Source: Paenisporosarcina quisquiliarum_A (GTDB lineage: Bacteria > Bacillota > Bacilli > Bacillales_A > Planococcaceae). From it: DNA of 64,000 bases. Position 1 is the stretch's first letter, and every line of letters begins with the position of its first letter. The stretch is taken from positions 142,612 through 206,611 of the forward strand of contig NZ_JBHZRU010000004.1 in assembly GCF_043641925.1 (NCBI RefSeq), read 5' to 3'. The translations under genes were made by a program, and so were the position numbers. The notes beneath the pieces are model-generated. The model was not told the DNA's origin and ran no database searches. It saw only the letters and a list, made by a program, of their open reading frames with translations. This document shows positions 23,476 to 31,997 of the stretch, in pieces.

Positions 23476-23625
23476 AGGTATATTGGGGAAGACGTCGAAT
23501 TGAGATATATGTTGTTGGCTGTTGGTCGAGTAGATTTAATCTTCTGGTACTATATCGTCTGATTTTTACATAATAAAAAACTTTTTTTGGGAATTATAAA
23601 GCAGATTTAAAGGAGGTTTAATACA

Positions 23626-23658
23626 ATGGTTAAATTACGTAATCGCTCTCCAAAATAA
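23626..23658 (+). CDS. Candidate 10-codon leader peptide
   Basis: MVKLRNRSPK followed by TAA. AAAGGAGG lies 9 nt upstream, an ideal spacing, and the GNAT gene starts 21 bp after the stop with its own GAGGAGG. Translation could affect the downstream gene or it could be fortuitous. Strongly basic. No family known to me. Confidence 0.4.
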   Translation: MVKLRNRSPK

Positions 23659-23678
23659 AATTTGAGGAGGAAAAGAAG

Positions 23679-24089
23679 ATGAGAATTACTTTTAGAAACA
23701 GTAAAAATATCGATAAAGAGCATTTAGAAAAATTATATAACGACGTAGAATGGTTTGCTTATACAAAAGATTTAGAACTTCTTCAACAAGCATTGTTACA
23801 GTCTTTAGAAGTAATATCTGCTTGGAGTGGAGAACGGTTAGTTGGATTAATTCGTGTTATCGGTGATGGTTTAACAATTGTTTATATTCAAGATATCCTT
23901 GTTTTGAATAGCTATCAAAACCAAGGGATTGCTACCCACCTTTTACAAGAGATTCTGAAAAAGTATAATGACGTCCGTCAAAAGGTTCTTTTAACAGAAG
24001 AAGCACCTGAAGTTAGAAACTTTTATGAAAAAAATGGGTTTCAATCTTGTGATAAAGGTTCTTTAGTAGCTTTTGCTAAGCTAAATTAG
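23679..24089 (+). CDS. GNAT family N-acetyltransferase
   Basis: 136 residues forming a single GNAT domain: RLVGLIRVIGDGLTIVYIQDILVL, the acetyl-CoA loop SYQNQGIATHLLQEIL and a C-terminal LTEEAPEVRNFYEKNGFQSCD. The length and pattern are typical of small GNATs acting on amino acids or small amines. GAGGAGG precedes the ATG. Confidence 0.88.
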   Translation: MRITFRNSKNIDKEHLEKLYNDVEWFAYTKDLELLQQALLQSLEVISAWSGERLVGLIRVIGDGLTIVYIQDILVLNSYQNQGIATHLLQEILKKYNDVRQKVLLTEEAPEVRNFYEKNGFQSCDKGSLVAFAKLN

Positions 24090-24300
24090 GTGCTAATTGT
24101 AATATTTTTTGTTCAACATGTGCTACAAGGATCAACTAAGGGGTACTTATGTTTAATAAGCTAAGTTGTAAATTAGGATTAATAAGAGCTAGAACTAGTT
24201 CTTGTTTTACACCTCTGAAAAGAGACAATTAGCTGTCTAAATAAAAGTCTCTAAAATAATACAGGTAGGAAATAATGATCTTTTTCTCTACCAGTTAAAT

Positions 24301-24422
24301 GATTGTAGTGGAAGGCGGCGACTCCAGCGGGAATAGCGTGTCCAGGTGAGACCCCGCAAGAGCTTGCGATGAGGAGGCTCACGGACCGCCCGCGGAAAGC
24401 GTCCGCATGCAACGGAAATCAG
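24301..24422 (+). repeat. Family R imperfect repeat, copy 3 (full)
   Basis: Full-length copy: GGAAGGCGGCGACTCC, GTCCAGGTGAGACCCCGCAAG, GAGGAGGCTCACGGACCGCC, then CGCGGAAAGCGTCCGCATGC and GGAAATC. Internal complementary blocks (GGTGAGACC / GGAGGCTCAC) indicate a partly palindromic element. Confidence 0.85.
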
Positions 24423-24462
24423 TAGCTTCACCAGATCTGTTTTTATATAAAAAATAAAAAAG

Positions 24463-24512
24463 GAAATGCCCTAAAAGTCAATTTAAGATGACTTTTTAGA
24501 CACTCCCTCTTG
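24463..24512 (-). terminator. Terminator of the queuosine operon
   Basis: On the minus strand CTAAAAAGTCA/TTGACTTTTAG stem with flanking GGGAGTG/CATTTCC pairing, then TTTTTTATTTT. It follows queF. Confidence 0.68.
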
Positions 24513-24519
24513 TTCTACC

Positions 24520-25017
24520 TTATCGATTATCAATTGTTTCTGGATACATATCGTGATTCATTAAACGATGTGCAGCCATTTCTTCGTATTTTGTACCTGG
24601 CTTACCGTAATTAGTATACGGATCAATACTAATCCCTCCACGAGGTGTGAATTTACCCCACACTTCTAGATATCGGGGATCCATTAACTTCACTAAATCA
24701 TTCAAAATGATATTCATGCAATCTTCATGAAAATCGCCATGATTTCTGAAACTGAATAAATACAATTTAAGCGATTTACTTTCTACCATTTTCACATCAG
24801 GAATATAGCTAATATAAATCGTTGCGAAATCTGGCTGGTTTGTAATCGGGCAAAGAGATGTAAACTCAGGACAATTAAATTTTACGAAGTAATCACGATA
24901 TTGATGTTTATTATCAAACGATTCTAATACACCAGGATTGTAAGAGAAATCATAATGTACATTTTGGTTTCCTAACAGACTGATATCTTGCAATTCTTCC
25001 TTCTGACGACCACTCAT
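24520..25017 (-). CDS. queF: preQ0 reductase QueF
   Basis: 165 residues. NADPH-dependent reduction of 7-cyano-7-deazaguanine (preQ0) to preQ1, the last free-base step of queuosine synthesis. The ATG at 25017 (MSGRQKEELQDISLLG) has AAAGGAGG upstream and gives the usual length; the longer frame overlaps queE. The catalytic Cys is in FTSLCPITNQPDF, and the family signature ESKSLKLYLFSFRNHGDFHE is complete. It is the last gene of queC-D-E-F. Confidence 0.97.
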   Translation of the reverse strand: MSGRQKEELQDISLLGNQNVHYDFSYNPGVLESFDNKHQYRDYFVKFNCPEFTSLCPITNQPDFATIYISYIPDVKMVESKSLKLYLFSFRNHGDFHEDCMNIILNDLVKLMDPRYLEVWGKFTPRGGISIDPYTNYGKPGTKYEEMAAHRLMNHDMYPETIDNR

Positions 25018-25033
25018 GGTTCGTTCCTCCTTT

Positions 25034-25741
25034 TTAAACACCGCGTTTATTCCCCCATAAAAGAGCATGTAATTGAGGCAATACTTTAGCATCGTTCATA
25101 ACAAACGATTTCATCGATCGATCAATTAACCATTCAAATCGTTTCAGTAAATTAGAAACTAACGCCTGATCATCAATCGTTAACACATCATCATTCCCAA
25201 TCTGTAAAAAGAATGGAACTCCTGGGTAACGTAAATGAATCATTTCGGCATAGCTAAAATCATCTTCATTAAATACAACGACTTTTAAGCTTATGTTTGA
25301 ATCTTTCAGTTTTTCAATAAAAGCATCGAGCTTATCAAAATCGGTCACCATTTTGGAACTTGGCGGCTTAGGAGAAATGGTAACCTCATCAATAGATAAC
25401 AACCAATCTTGCCAAAAAGAACCTTGCGTTTCAATCGCCACTTTCCAACCTTGTTCGTGACATTGATTCACTAATTCTCCAAGTCCTTTATGAAGAGCGG
25501 GATTCCCACCTGAAATCGTGATATGTGAAAAGGCGTCGCCACCAATTTTTTTTAACGAATGAATAATATCTTCGGCTTTCATAGCGGTACTTTTACCTGT
25601 ACCATCCCAAGTGAATTTGGAATCACACCAAGAACATGAATAGTCACATCCGCCTGTGCGAACGAACATGGTTTTTTGTCCAATAACCATTCCTTCACCT
25701 TGTATCGTTGGACCGAAAATCTCCATTACAGGTATTTTCAT
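25034..25741 (-). CDS. queE: 7-carboxy-7-deazaguanine synthase QueE (radical SAM)
   Basis: 235 residues. Converts 6-carboxytetrahydropterin to CDG using S-adenosylmethionine and an iron-sulfur cluster. The cluster motif CDYSCSWCDSKFTWDG (CxxxCxxC) is near residues 32-40, and the N-terminus VMEIFGPTIQGEGMVIGQ is the typical QueE substrate loop. It overlaps queD by 4 bp. Confidence 0.96.
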   Translation of the reverse strand: MKIPVMEIFGPTIQGEGMVIGQKTMFVRTGGCDYSCSWCDSKFTWDGTGKSTAMKAEDIIHSLKKIGGDAFSHITISGGNPALHKGLGELVNQCHEQGWKVAIETQGSFWQDWLLSIDEVTISPKPPSSKMVTDFDKLDAFIEKLKDSNISLKVVVFNEDDFSYAEMIHLRYPGVPFFLQIGNDDVLTIDDQALVSNLLKRFEWLIDRSMKSFVMNDAKVLPQLHALLWGNKRGV

Positions 25742-26163
25742 AATAAGTCCTCCGGTTTCGGACGATATACGACATAACTTGTCGGTGTTTCACGAACGAA
25801 AACCTGCAAACACTTCGGTTGATGAGGACGTGTTTTTAAATGATTAGAAATTGTCGTCCACACCTGTTCTGCGATTCGTTCCGTTGTAGGAAAGGTCTGT
25901 TTAAATTCAGGGTGTTCATTCAAAACAGTATGGTCATAGCGTTTATGGACTAAATTTTTAAGTTCTTTAAAGTCAATCAAAAAACCCATATCATCTAATT
26001 CATCGCCGGCAATCGTGATGTTGAAGAAATACGTATGTCCATGCATGAACTGACAGTTTCCTGCATCCGCATGTGGAATGAAGTGAGCTGCAGATAAATG
26101 CATGTCTTTATTTAATTCGTATCGATACGAATGTTGAGTTTGAGGATACATTTGTTGCATCAT
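25738..26163 (-). CDS. queD: 6-carboxytetrahydropterin synthase QueD
   Basis: 141 residues of the PTPS/QueD family, converting dihydroneopterin triphosphate to 6-carboxytetrahydropterin. Zinc ligands are visible in LSAAHFIPH and FMHGHTYFF (His triad); the Asp/His relay is in RYDHTVLNEH. It overlaps queC and queE by 4 bp each, indicating tight translational coupling. The start could be any of the Met codons in MMQQM. Confidence 0.96.
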   Translation of the reverse strand: MMQQMYPQTQHSYRYELNKDMHLSAAHFIPHADAGNCQFMHGHTYFFNITIAGDELDDMGFLIDFKELKNLVHKRYDHTVLNEHPEFKQTFPTTERIAEQVWTTISNHLKTRPHQPKCLQVFVRETPTSYVVYRPKPEDLL

Positions 26164-26828
26164 GTTAAATCACTTCCTTGCTTCTCTTCAAGGTAAGTGG
26201 CTAATCCGTTCGCACGCAGTATACAAGATGGGCAAGTACCACAGCCATCCCCACGAACGCCTTCATAGCAAGTTAAGGTGTTGTTACGCACAAATTCAAG
26301 TGCGTCTAACTCATCTGCGAGTTTCCAAGTGGCGGCTTTGTCTAACCACATGAGTGGTGTATGGAATTCTAAAGAAGAATCCATCGCTAAGTTAATCGAA
26401 ACATTTAAAGCCTTTACGAAAACATCCCGACAATCTGGATATCCACTAAAATCCGTTTCACAAACGCCTGTAATAATATGACGTGCGCCAATAGATTGCG
26501 CGTAAACTGCTGCAAATGACAGGAATAAATGATTTCTCCCAGGCACGAAGGTGGAAGGCAATTCGCCATCTTTACCTTCTGTCACTTCAATGTCACTACG
26601 TGTAAGTGCATTAGCAGAAAGTTGGTTAATTAAACTCATATCCAAAAGTTTGAATGGCACATTCAGCTTTTCAGCTATTTCTTTGGCACAAGTGATTTCT
26701 TCTATATGTCTTTGTCCATAGTCAAAGGTAACGGTATACACTTCTTCAAATTGAGTTAATGCCCACAGTAGACAAGTCGTACTGTCTTGACCTCCACTAA
26801 ATACAACAACTGCTTTTTCTTTTTTCAT
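26160..26828 (-). CDS. queC: 7-cyano-7-deazaguanine (preQ0) synthase QueC
   Basis: 222 residues. ATP-dependent conversion of CDG to preQ0. The PP-loop VVFSGGQDSTTCLLW is at the N-terminus, and a C-terminal zinc site CYEGVRGDGCGTCPSCILR has four Cys. AAGGAG precedes the ATG. First gene of the operon and directly downstream of a preQ1-I riboswitch, which would shut off the pathway when preQ1 is abundant. Confidence 0.97.
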   Translation of the reverse strand: MKKEKAVVVFSGGQDSTTCLLWALTQFEEVYTVTFDYGQRHIEEITCAKEIAEKLNVPFKLLDMSLINQLSANALTRSDIEVTEGKDGELPSTFVPGRNHLFLSFAAVYAQSIGARHIITGVCETDFSGYPDCRDVFVKALNVSINLAMDSSLEFHTPLMWLDKAATWKLADELDALEFVRNNTLTCYEGVRGDGCGTCPSCILRANGLATYLEEKQGSDLT

Positions 26829-26925
26829 CTCTCATTTCTCCTTTGGAAGAATGAGTATTCGACTTCTCCAGGTTAGGTGGACAGAAATAGGTTGTAAAAC
26901 CTTCTGGCATTTGTTGAATCAAAAC

Positions 26926-26992
26926 AAAAAAACTGCATAGTAAATCGACAGTTTTCACCTTAGTTTTTTATAGAGGGAGTTTGCGAACCTCT
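26926..26992 (-). ncRNA. preQ1-I riboswitch with terminator
   Basis: On the minus strand the aptamer AGAGGTTCG...CCCTCTATAAAAAACTAA (26960-26992) matches the class I preQ1 consensus: a 5-bp stem, a C-rich loop and the A-rich tail that forms the H-type pseudoknot. Fifteen or so nt later, AAACTG...CAGTTTTTTT (26926-26954) is an intrinsic terminator, the expression platform. Ligand binding should favour termination before queC. Confidence 0.93.
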
Positions 26993-27048
26993 TTCTATTT
27001 AGTTACATCGTACATAGTAGCACAAATTCTCCGTAGATGATAGAACCA

Positions 27049-27088
27049 AAAAAGACCGCTAACGTGATGAAACCACGTTTAACGGTCA
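27049..27088 (-). terminator. Terminator of the cardiolipin synthase gene
   Basis: Minus strand GACCGTTAAACGTGG / CACGTTAGCGGTC followed by TTTTTT. Confidence 0.87.
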
Positions 27089-27105
27089 TTACAAATGACT
27101 TTCAA

Positions 27106-28560
27106 TTATAAAATAGGTGACAATAAGCGCGAGAAAGATTCTTTCATTTTAATCAGTCTAGTGCGTTCATTATAAAGATCCATCGTCAGTTCGGTTGATA
27201 GAAGCATATCTTGCTCAAATAATTCTGCGAGTTCACGTGAAGTCTCACGATCATAAATAAATGCATTCACTTCAAAGTTTAATTTAAAGCTACGAACATC
27301 GATGTTTGCAGTACCTACTGTGGATGCTTCATTGTCCACCACAATCATCTTCGTATGCAGGAAACCGTTATCATAAATATAAACTTTTGCACCTGCTTTT
27401 AATAATTGTCCTACATATGAATACGTAGCCCAGTACACAAATGCATGGTCAGGTTTATTTGGAATCATAATTCGTACATCAATTCCTGATAAGCAAGCGA
27501 TTCGTAATGTATCCATAAAGCTAGCATCAGGAATAAAGTATGGCGTTTGAATATAAATATAGTCTTTGGCCATCGCCATTAACTTCAAATATCCATTTTT
27601 AATTTGTTCCCATTCAGAATCAGGACCACTGGACACAATTTGTATACCAACTGACCCTTTTAAAGGGATAGCAGGGAAGTATCGATCTGAATACTCAATA
27701 TCCGAATTGGTTGAAGCTTGATTCCAATCCAAAATGAAACGAGTTTGAAGAGGATGAACTGAACTACCTTCAATGCGTAAATGAGTGTCTCTCCAGTAAC
27801 CGAATTTCCGATCTAACCCAAGGTATTCATCGCCAACGTTGAAGCCGCCAATGTATCCGATTCGTCCATCAATTACGACGATTTTGCGGTGATTTCGATA
27901 ATTAAGTCTTGGATTAATGAGGGGCATAACTGAAGGGAAGAAAGCTTCTACTTCTCCACCTAAATCGACCAGTTCTTTAAAGTGTTTTTTGCGTACGCCT
28001 CGAGATCCCATATCATCAAATAAGAGGCGGACTTTTACACCTTGCTTCGCTTTACGAATCAGCACATCATGAATACGTTGACCTAAACTATCTAAACGGA
28101 AGATATAGTATTGCACATGAATATGATCCTTCGCCTGTTCCATATCCTCTATTAAAGCATTGAACTTGGCTTCGCCATCATTGAATATTTGAACAGCATT
28201 ATCTTGAGTTAACACCGCATGATTGTTGCGGAGATGCATATTAATCAAATCTTTATAGTCTAAAGCGTCATCCAGTCGGAATTCAAAAGTACCTTGTTCA
28301 ATGGCATCTAACTGATAATCTATTAATTTATCAATGCCAATTTTGTCGCGGCCTTCCCAACGGAATAAATGTTTCTTCCTTAATTGTCGGCCCAAAAGTA
28401 AATATATAAGGAATCCGAGAATTGGAATAAAAAATAACACCATTAACCACGCCCATGTAGATGAAGCGTCACGACGCTCTAAAAAAATTAAAACGATTGC
28501 TAAAAATATATTTAACGTGATGATAGCTGTAATTCCAATACTGATTATATTCGCAATCAT
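27106..28560 (-). CDS. cls: Cardiolipin synthase
   Basis: 484 residues. Joins two phosphatidylglycerol molecules to cardiolipin and glycerol at the membrane. Two N-terminal spans (ISIGITAIITLNIFLAIVLI and LMVLFFIPILGFLIYLL) precede two HKD phospholipase D motifs, NHRKIVVIDGRIGYIGG and HTKMIVVDNEASTVGT. Full length for the family. CAGGAGGA lies 6 nt before the ATG. Single gene. Confidence 0.95.
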   Translation of the reverse strand: MIANIISIGITAIITLNIFLAIVLIFLERRDASSTWAWLMVLFFIPILGFLIYLLLGRQLRKKHLFRWEGRDKIGIDKLIDYQLDAIEQGTFEFRLDDALDYKDLINMHLRNNHAVLTQDNAVQIFNDGEAKFNALIEDMEQAKDHIHVQYYIFRLDSLGQRIHDVLIRKAKQGVKVRLLFDDMGSRGVRKKHFKELVDLGGEVEAFFPSVMPLINPRLNYRNHRKIVVIDGRIGYIGGFNVGDEYLGLDRKFGYWRDTHLRIEGSSVHPLQTRFILDWNQASTNSDIEYSDRYFPAIPLKGSVGIQIVSSGPDSEWEQIKNGYLKLMAMAKDYIYIQTPYFIPDASFMDTLRIACLSGIDVRIMIPNKPDHAFVYWATYSYVGQLLKAGAKVYIYDNGFLHTKMIVVDNEASTVGTANIDVRSFKLNFEVNAFIYDRETSRELAELFEQDMLLSTELTMDLYNERTRLIKMKESFSRLLSPIL

Positions 28561-28834
28561 TAGGATCCTCCTGATAACTTACTTCTCATTTTTATAAGTA
28601 TAGCTTATCGAAAACAAAGAAAGAAGAGTATCTCCTATCTTTGATAGTCAAGCTGAATTTAGTTTACCTCAAATGTTCAAATGACAAACTTCTTTTACTG
28701 ATTCTTGGAAAATATGCATACAGTCTGAAACAAAACACAACTTGCGTCCGTTCTCTACTCAGCCTCAAGACGGATAAATTTGGAAGTCCTTTTTGATAAA
28801 GTTGACTTACAACAAAGGTTAAGGAGGAATTAAT

Positions 28835-29728
28835 ATGTTCGCAATCGTTAAATCTGAAGGTTTTTTTGGTCACGTGAAGGATGTTTATCAAGAAGAAAAA
28901 GTGTCGGTGGATCAAATTGAGCAGATCGAAATCAGCAGCTCATTTATCGATATGGAAGTTACTCAAACCGAGCAAGAGGAAATCCAGCTTGTATTAATGG
29001 GGAAAGTTAGTAGCTCGTTGGAAGAGGATGTGCGGATTCATACTAATCAAAGTGGCTCAACTCTAATCATTGAAGCGAAAGTGAATGATAAAAAGTGGAT
29101 GACAGGATTTAAACGAATAAGTTTAACTTTACAAGTCCAGCTTCCAATGAAATTTAATAAAGACATCGTCATGAAAGGCACATCTGGTGATATTTCTTTA
29201 GAAAAGGTTCAGCTTAATTCCGTTCAACTCCAAGCATCTTCTGGAGATATACATGTAAAAGACGTGAATGTGAGAAGTTCGTTAAAAACGAAAGTGAGTA
29301 GTGGGGATGTTAAAATCTCTAACGCCAAAGCACATCTCATGTCCCATCAATCTTCAAGTGGAGATGTAGAAGTGAAGCAATCGATGGCTACTGTCATTAG
29401 GGCTGAATCAACATCTGGAGACGTAAGTATTCAAGAATGCAGTGGGAAAATGGATCTTAAATCTACTTCTGGAGATGTAGAAATTGACTTAAGTCAATTA
29501 ATGGATGATATGCAATTAGCATCAACAAGTGGAGATATAAAGATTGACCTTCAACACGCACCAAATGATGTAGAAGTTGAATTTAAAAGTTCGTCTGGTG
29601 ACGGGCGAGTTCGAATACCCGAGATTTATTTTGAAGTGAAAAAAGACAATCATATTCAAGCATTCAAAGGGTCAAAAGAGCCAAAGATTATTGCACGAAC
29701 TAGTTCAGGTGATTTTACCTTAAGATAA
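28835..29728 (+). CDS. DUF4097 beta-helix protein
   Basis: 297 residues built of repeated beta strands. The motif (S/T)SGD recurs nine times between about residues 110 and 295 (TSGDIS, SSGDIH, SSGDVK, SSGDVE, TSGDVS, TSGDVE, TSGDIK, SSGDGR, SSGDFT), typical of DUF4097 (YvlB-like) beta-helical proteins. No signal peptide or membrane span, so probably cytoplasmic. AAGGAGG lies upstream. Function unknown; relatives are linked to envelope stress. Confidence 0.85.
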   Translation: MFAIVKSEGFFGHVKDVYQEEKVSVDQIEQIEISSSFIDMEVTQTEQEEIQLVLMGKVSSSLEEDVRIHTNQSGSTLIIEAKVNDKKWMTGFKRISLTLQVQLPMKFNKDIVMKGTSGDISLEKVQLNSVQLQASSGDIHVKDVNVRSSLKTKVSSGDVKISNAKAHLMSHQSSSGDVEVKQSMATVIRAESTSGDVSIQECSGKMDLKSTSGDVEIDLSQLMDDMQLASTSGDIKIDLQHAPNDVEVEFKSSSGDGRVRIPEIYFEVKKDNHIQAFKGSKEPKIIARTSSGDFTLR

Positions 29729-29737
29729 CAACATATC

Positions 29738-29770
29738 AGATCATAACCGAATAAGGTTGTGGTCTTTTTT
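29738..29770 (+). terminator. Terminator after the DUF4097 gene
   Basis: GATCATAACC/GGTTGTGGTC stem, TTTTTTTT tail. Confidence 0.82.
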
Positions 29771-29922
29771 TTGGGTTCATATTAATCTATGTGACTCCAT
29801 ATATTCTCTAATAGGCTAAATTCATTTAAACTGCTATTAAATAGATAGGAAGAAACTTCACCGAACATCGAACTTATCAAATTTTAAAACGTTAACATTC
29901 ATAAACGGTAGAAGGTGATTGT

Positions 29923-31488
29923 ATGTATTGGTGCAAAATAGCTCGAAGTGAACATGAATTCGAGGAAATTGCTAAATTAACTTATGACACGTTTGTGGAA
30001 GAAATCCCACAACATGCTCCGCATCCGAGTGGAAAACGGCAGGATGTTTTTCATCATGAGAACACATATTTAATTGTTTTAAAGAATCAGCAACTTATCG
30101 GAATGATTGCGCTTCGGGATCAGCGTCCATTCTCTCTTGATAAAAAAATAGGAGAAGTGGAACAGGCTTTACCCAAGGAAGCGCTTGAAGGTAAACTCTG
30201 TGAAATCCGATTGCTGTCGGTTCGAAAAGAATATCGAAAAGGACGAGTCTTTTTCTTACTAGCACGAGCATTTGCTGACTATGCCTATGAAAAAGGGTAT
30301 GGAGCTGCTGTCATTTCAGGAACGGTCCGAGAATTAAAACTGTATCGACAATTAGGATTTGAAGCATTCGCCGATCCAGTTGGGAATGAAGAGGCGTCTT
30401 TTGTTCCCATGTATTTAACGAAACAACGCTACGAACAATCGATTGCTGCCCGTTTCCAGCAAAAGAAGCATACGTTCTTTCCGGGACCCAATGAATTAAC
30501 TCAAGAGTTAAAAGACGTGTTTCAACGATCACCAATATCTCATCGTTCCTATGAATTTTCGGAACGGTTAATAAGAGTGCAAGAAAAGTTGAAGAATTTA
30601 AGTGGAACTGAATATGTTCACTTATTATCAGGAAGCGGGACTCTTGCCAATGAAGCCATGATGGCACAAATCAGTCTTTTAAAGAAGAAGGGTCTTATAT
30701 TAGTGAACGGGGCATTCGGTGAACGATTAATGCATCAAGCGAAAAGGTGGAATCTAGAGTTCGATGTAATGAATATCGAGTGGGGTCAATCCTTTGAGAA
30801 GCAAGACATGAATAACCTTATAAATAAAAATGCTTACGGTTGGTTGTTAGCGGTTCACGGAGAAACGTCTACAGGTATGCTAAACGATTTATATGAGCTG
30901 CGAGAACTTTGCAAAGAGAATGGAATTCATCTGTGTTTAGATTGCATCAGTTCTTTTGGAGCACTTTCTTTTAATTTAAAAGGCGTTTATCTAGCGACAG
31001 GTGTTAGTGGGAAAGCAATCGGATCCATGACAGGTTTAGCCTTTGTGTTTTCAAATCATTTAATTAATGAATCTTTGTGTCTGCCGACGTATTTGGATTT
31101 AGGCGGTTACGCAGAAGGTAAGATTCCATTTACGGTTTCATCACAAATGCTTGAAGGTTTAGAAGTCGCTTTAGAGACATATACAAATGATAATCGGTAC
31201 GCAAAACTTAATGAAAGATTCTCCATGCTACGAGAAATTGAACAACAGCTTGAATTGGAGTTTTTGACTCAACAAGGTTACCCAATGATTGTTACATTTA
31301 AGACGAAGTCGTTGCCTCAATATCTTGGGGATGATGCTCGTTTGTCAGGATTTGATTTACATGATCAGAGCCTATACTTAAAAGAAAGAGAATGGGTTCA
31401 AATGTCGATCATTCAACCTAATTTTGAGCAGTCTTTTGAAAAATTTAGAGAATGGTTAAGCAATTATTTAGCATATGAAAAGCAGTGA
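29923..31488 (+). CDS. Fusion of GNAT acyltransferase and class V aminotransferase
   Basis: 521 residues. Residues 1-175 or so form an acyltransferase-like domain of the FeeM/long GNAT type (LCEIRLLSVRKEYRKGRVFFLL, then SGTVRELKLYRQLGFEAFA). From FFPGPNEL near residue 186 a PLP fold-type I class V aminotransferase follows (LSGSGTLANEAMMA; CLDCISSFGALSF; SGKAIGSMTG with Lys364 as the likely Schiff-base lysine). That domain resembles serine- or phosphonate-pyruvate aminotransferases. Both domains look complete, in one frame. A combined amino-transfer and N-acylation role is an inference; the substrate is unknown. Confidence 0.8.
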   Translation: MYWCKIARSEHEFEEIAKLTYDTFVEEIPQHAPHPSGKRQDVFHHENTYLIVLKNQQLIGMIALRDQRPFSLDKKIGEVEQALPKEALEGKLCEIRLLSVRKEYRKGRVFFLLARAFADYAYEKGYGAAVISGTVRELKLYRQLGFEAFADPVGNEEASFVPMYLTKQRYEQSIAARFQQKKHTFFPGPNELTQELKDVFQRSPISHRSYEFSERLIRVQEKLKNLSGTEYVHLLSGSGTLANEAMMAQISLLKKKGLILVNGAFGERLMHQAKRWNLEFDVMNIEWGQSFEKQDMNNLINKNAYGWLLAVHGETSTGMLNDLYELRELCKENGIHLCLDCISSFGALSFNLKGVYLATGVSGKAIGSMTGLAFVFSNHLINESLCLPTYLDLGGYAEGKIPFTVSSQMLEGLEVALETYTNDNRYAKLNERFSMLREIEQQLELEFLTQQGYPMIVTFKTKSLPQYLGDDARLSGFDLHDQSLYLKEREWVQMSIIQPNFEQSFEKFREWLSNYLAYEKQ

Positions 31489-31511
31489 CCCTTTTGAAGA
31501 GTCACTGCTTT
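31481..31511 (+). terminator. Hairpin after the GNAT/aminotransferase fusion gene
   Basis: GCAGTGAC...GTCACTGC around CCTTTTGAAGA; it overlaps the stop codon and its T run is poor (CTTTAGT). It is nearly identical to the hairpin at 31966. Confidence 0.6.
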
Positions 31512-31534
31512 AGTCTGTAAATAAATATATAAAT

Positions 31535-31665
31535 GTTGATTTCCATTGCAACGGACGCTTTCCGGGGGCATGACTTTAGCCGCTTCCCTCGCGAGCTCAG
31601 TCCAGGGTCTAAAGCTCACGCTATTCCCCACGGAGTCGCCGTTTCCATTCCAATCAACAGAAATC
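31535..31665 (-). repeat. Family R imperfect repeat, copy 4
   Basis: TGTTGATTTCCATTG...GGACGCTTTCC...CAGTCCAGGGTC...GGAGTCGCC...CAATCAACAGAAATC, the same orientation and ends as the 47.9-kb copy. Confidence 0.83.
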
Positions 31666-31793
31666 CCAATTATAAAGTTCAGTAATGGCGAAACGGTAAT
31701 TAATTATCTACTAAACAATCATTTTTAAATATGTGAATATGCATGTGAAATCACTTTTGTAAGCATGGCTCTCCAAACGATTTTTCTAAGAGA

Positions 31794-31881
31794 GTGGTCG
31801 GCTATTTCTGAAGACTCCTGTGGAAAAACGAAACACGCTAGACCTCACAGGCTCATCTGTCAGTGACAGATAGCCGACCAC
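31794..31881. repeat. Family S repeat, copy 1 (12-bp inverted-repeat ends)
   Basis: 88 bp bounded by perfect inverted repeats GTGGTCGGCTAT / ATAGCCGACCAC. The interior CTGAAGACTCCTG-GGAAAAACGAAA is shared with the copy at 48135. It follows a family R copy in both places. Confidence 0.82.
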
Positions 31882-31965
31882 ATTCTTTTCTAATCAAGTG
31901 CAATAGTTGATGAGTCGAATTTTATGATGTTACAAACATTTTCAGCCTTTTGTCTACAGTCTGAA

Positions 31966-31997
31966 GCAGTGACCCTTTTGAAGGTCACTGCTTTTTA
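31966..31997. terminator. Second copy of the GCAGTGAC hairpin
   Basis: GCAGTGAC / GTCACTGC with CTTTTTATT on the plus strand. On the minus strand it overlaps the last codons and stop of the XRE regulator gene. It could terminate plus-strand transcription coming through the repeat region. Confidence 0.65.

Noticed and set aside
24191..24202. 12-bp palindrome AGAACTAGTTCT as an operator
   Set aside because: No promoter or gene start at a suitable distance; short palindromes are expected by chance in AT-rich spacers.
31500..31984. A pheromone gene for the XRE-TPR regulator
   Set aside because: Reading both strands downstream of the regulator gave only very short frames without a signal-like segment; the space is filled by repeats.
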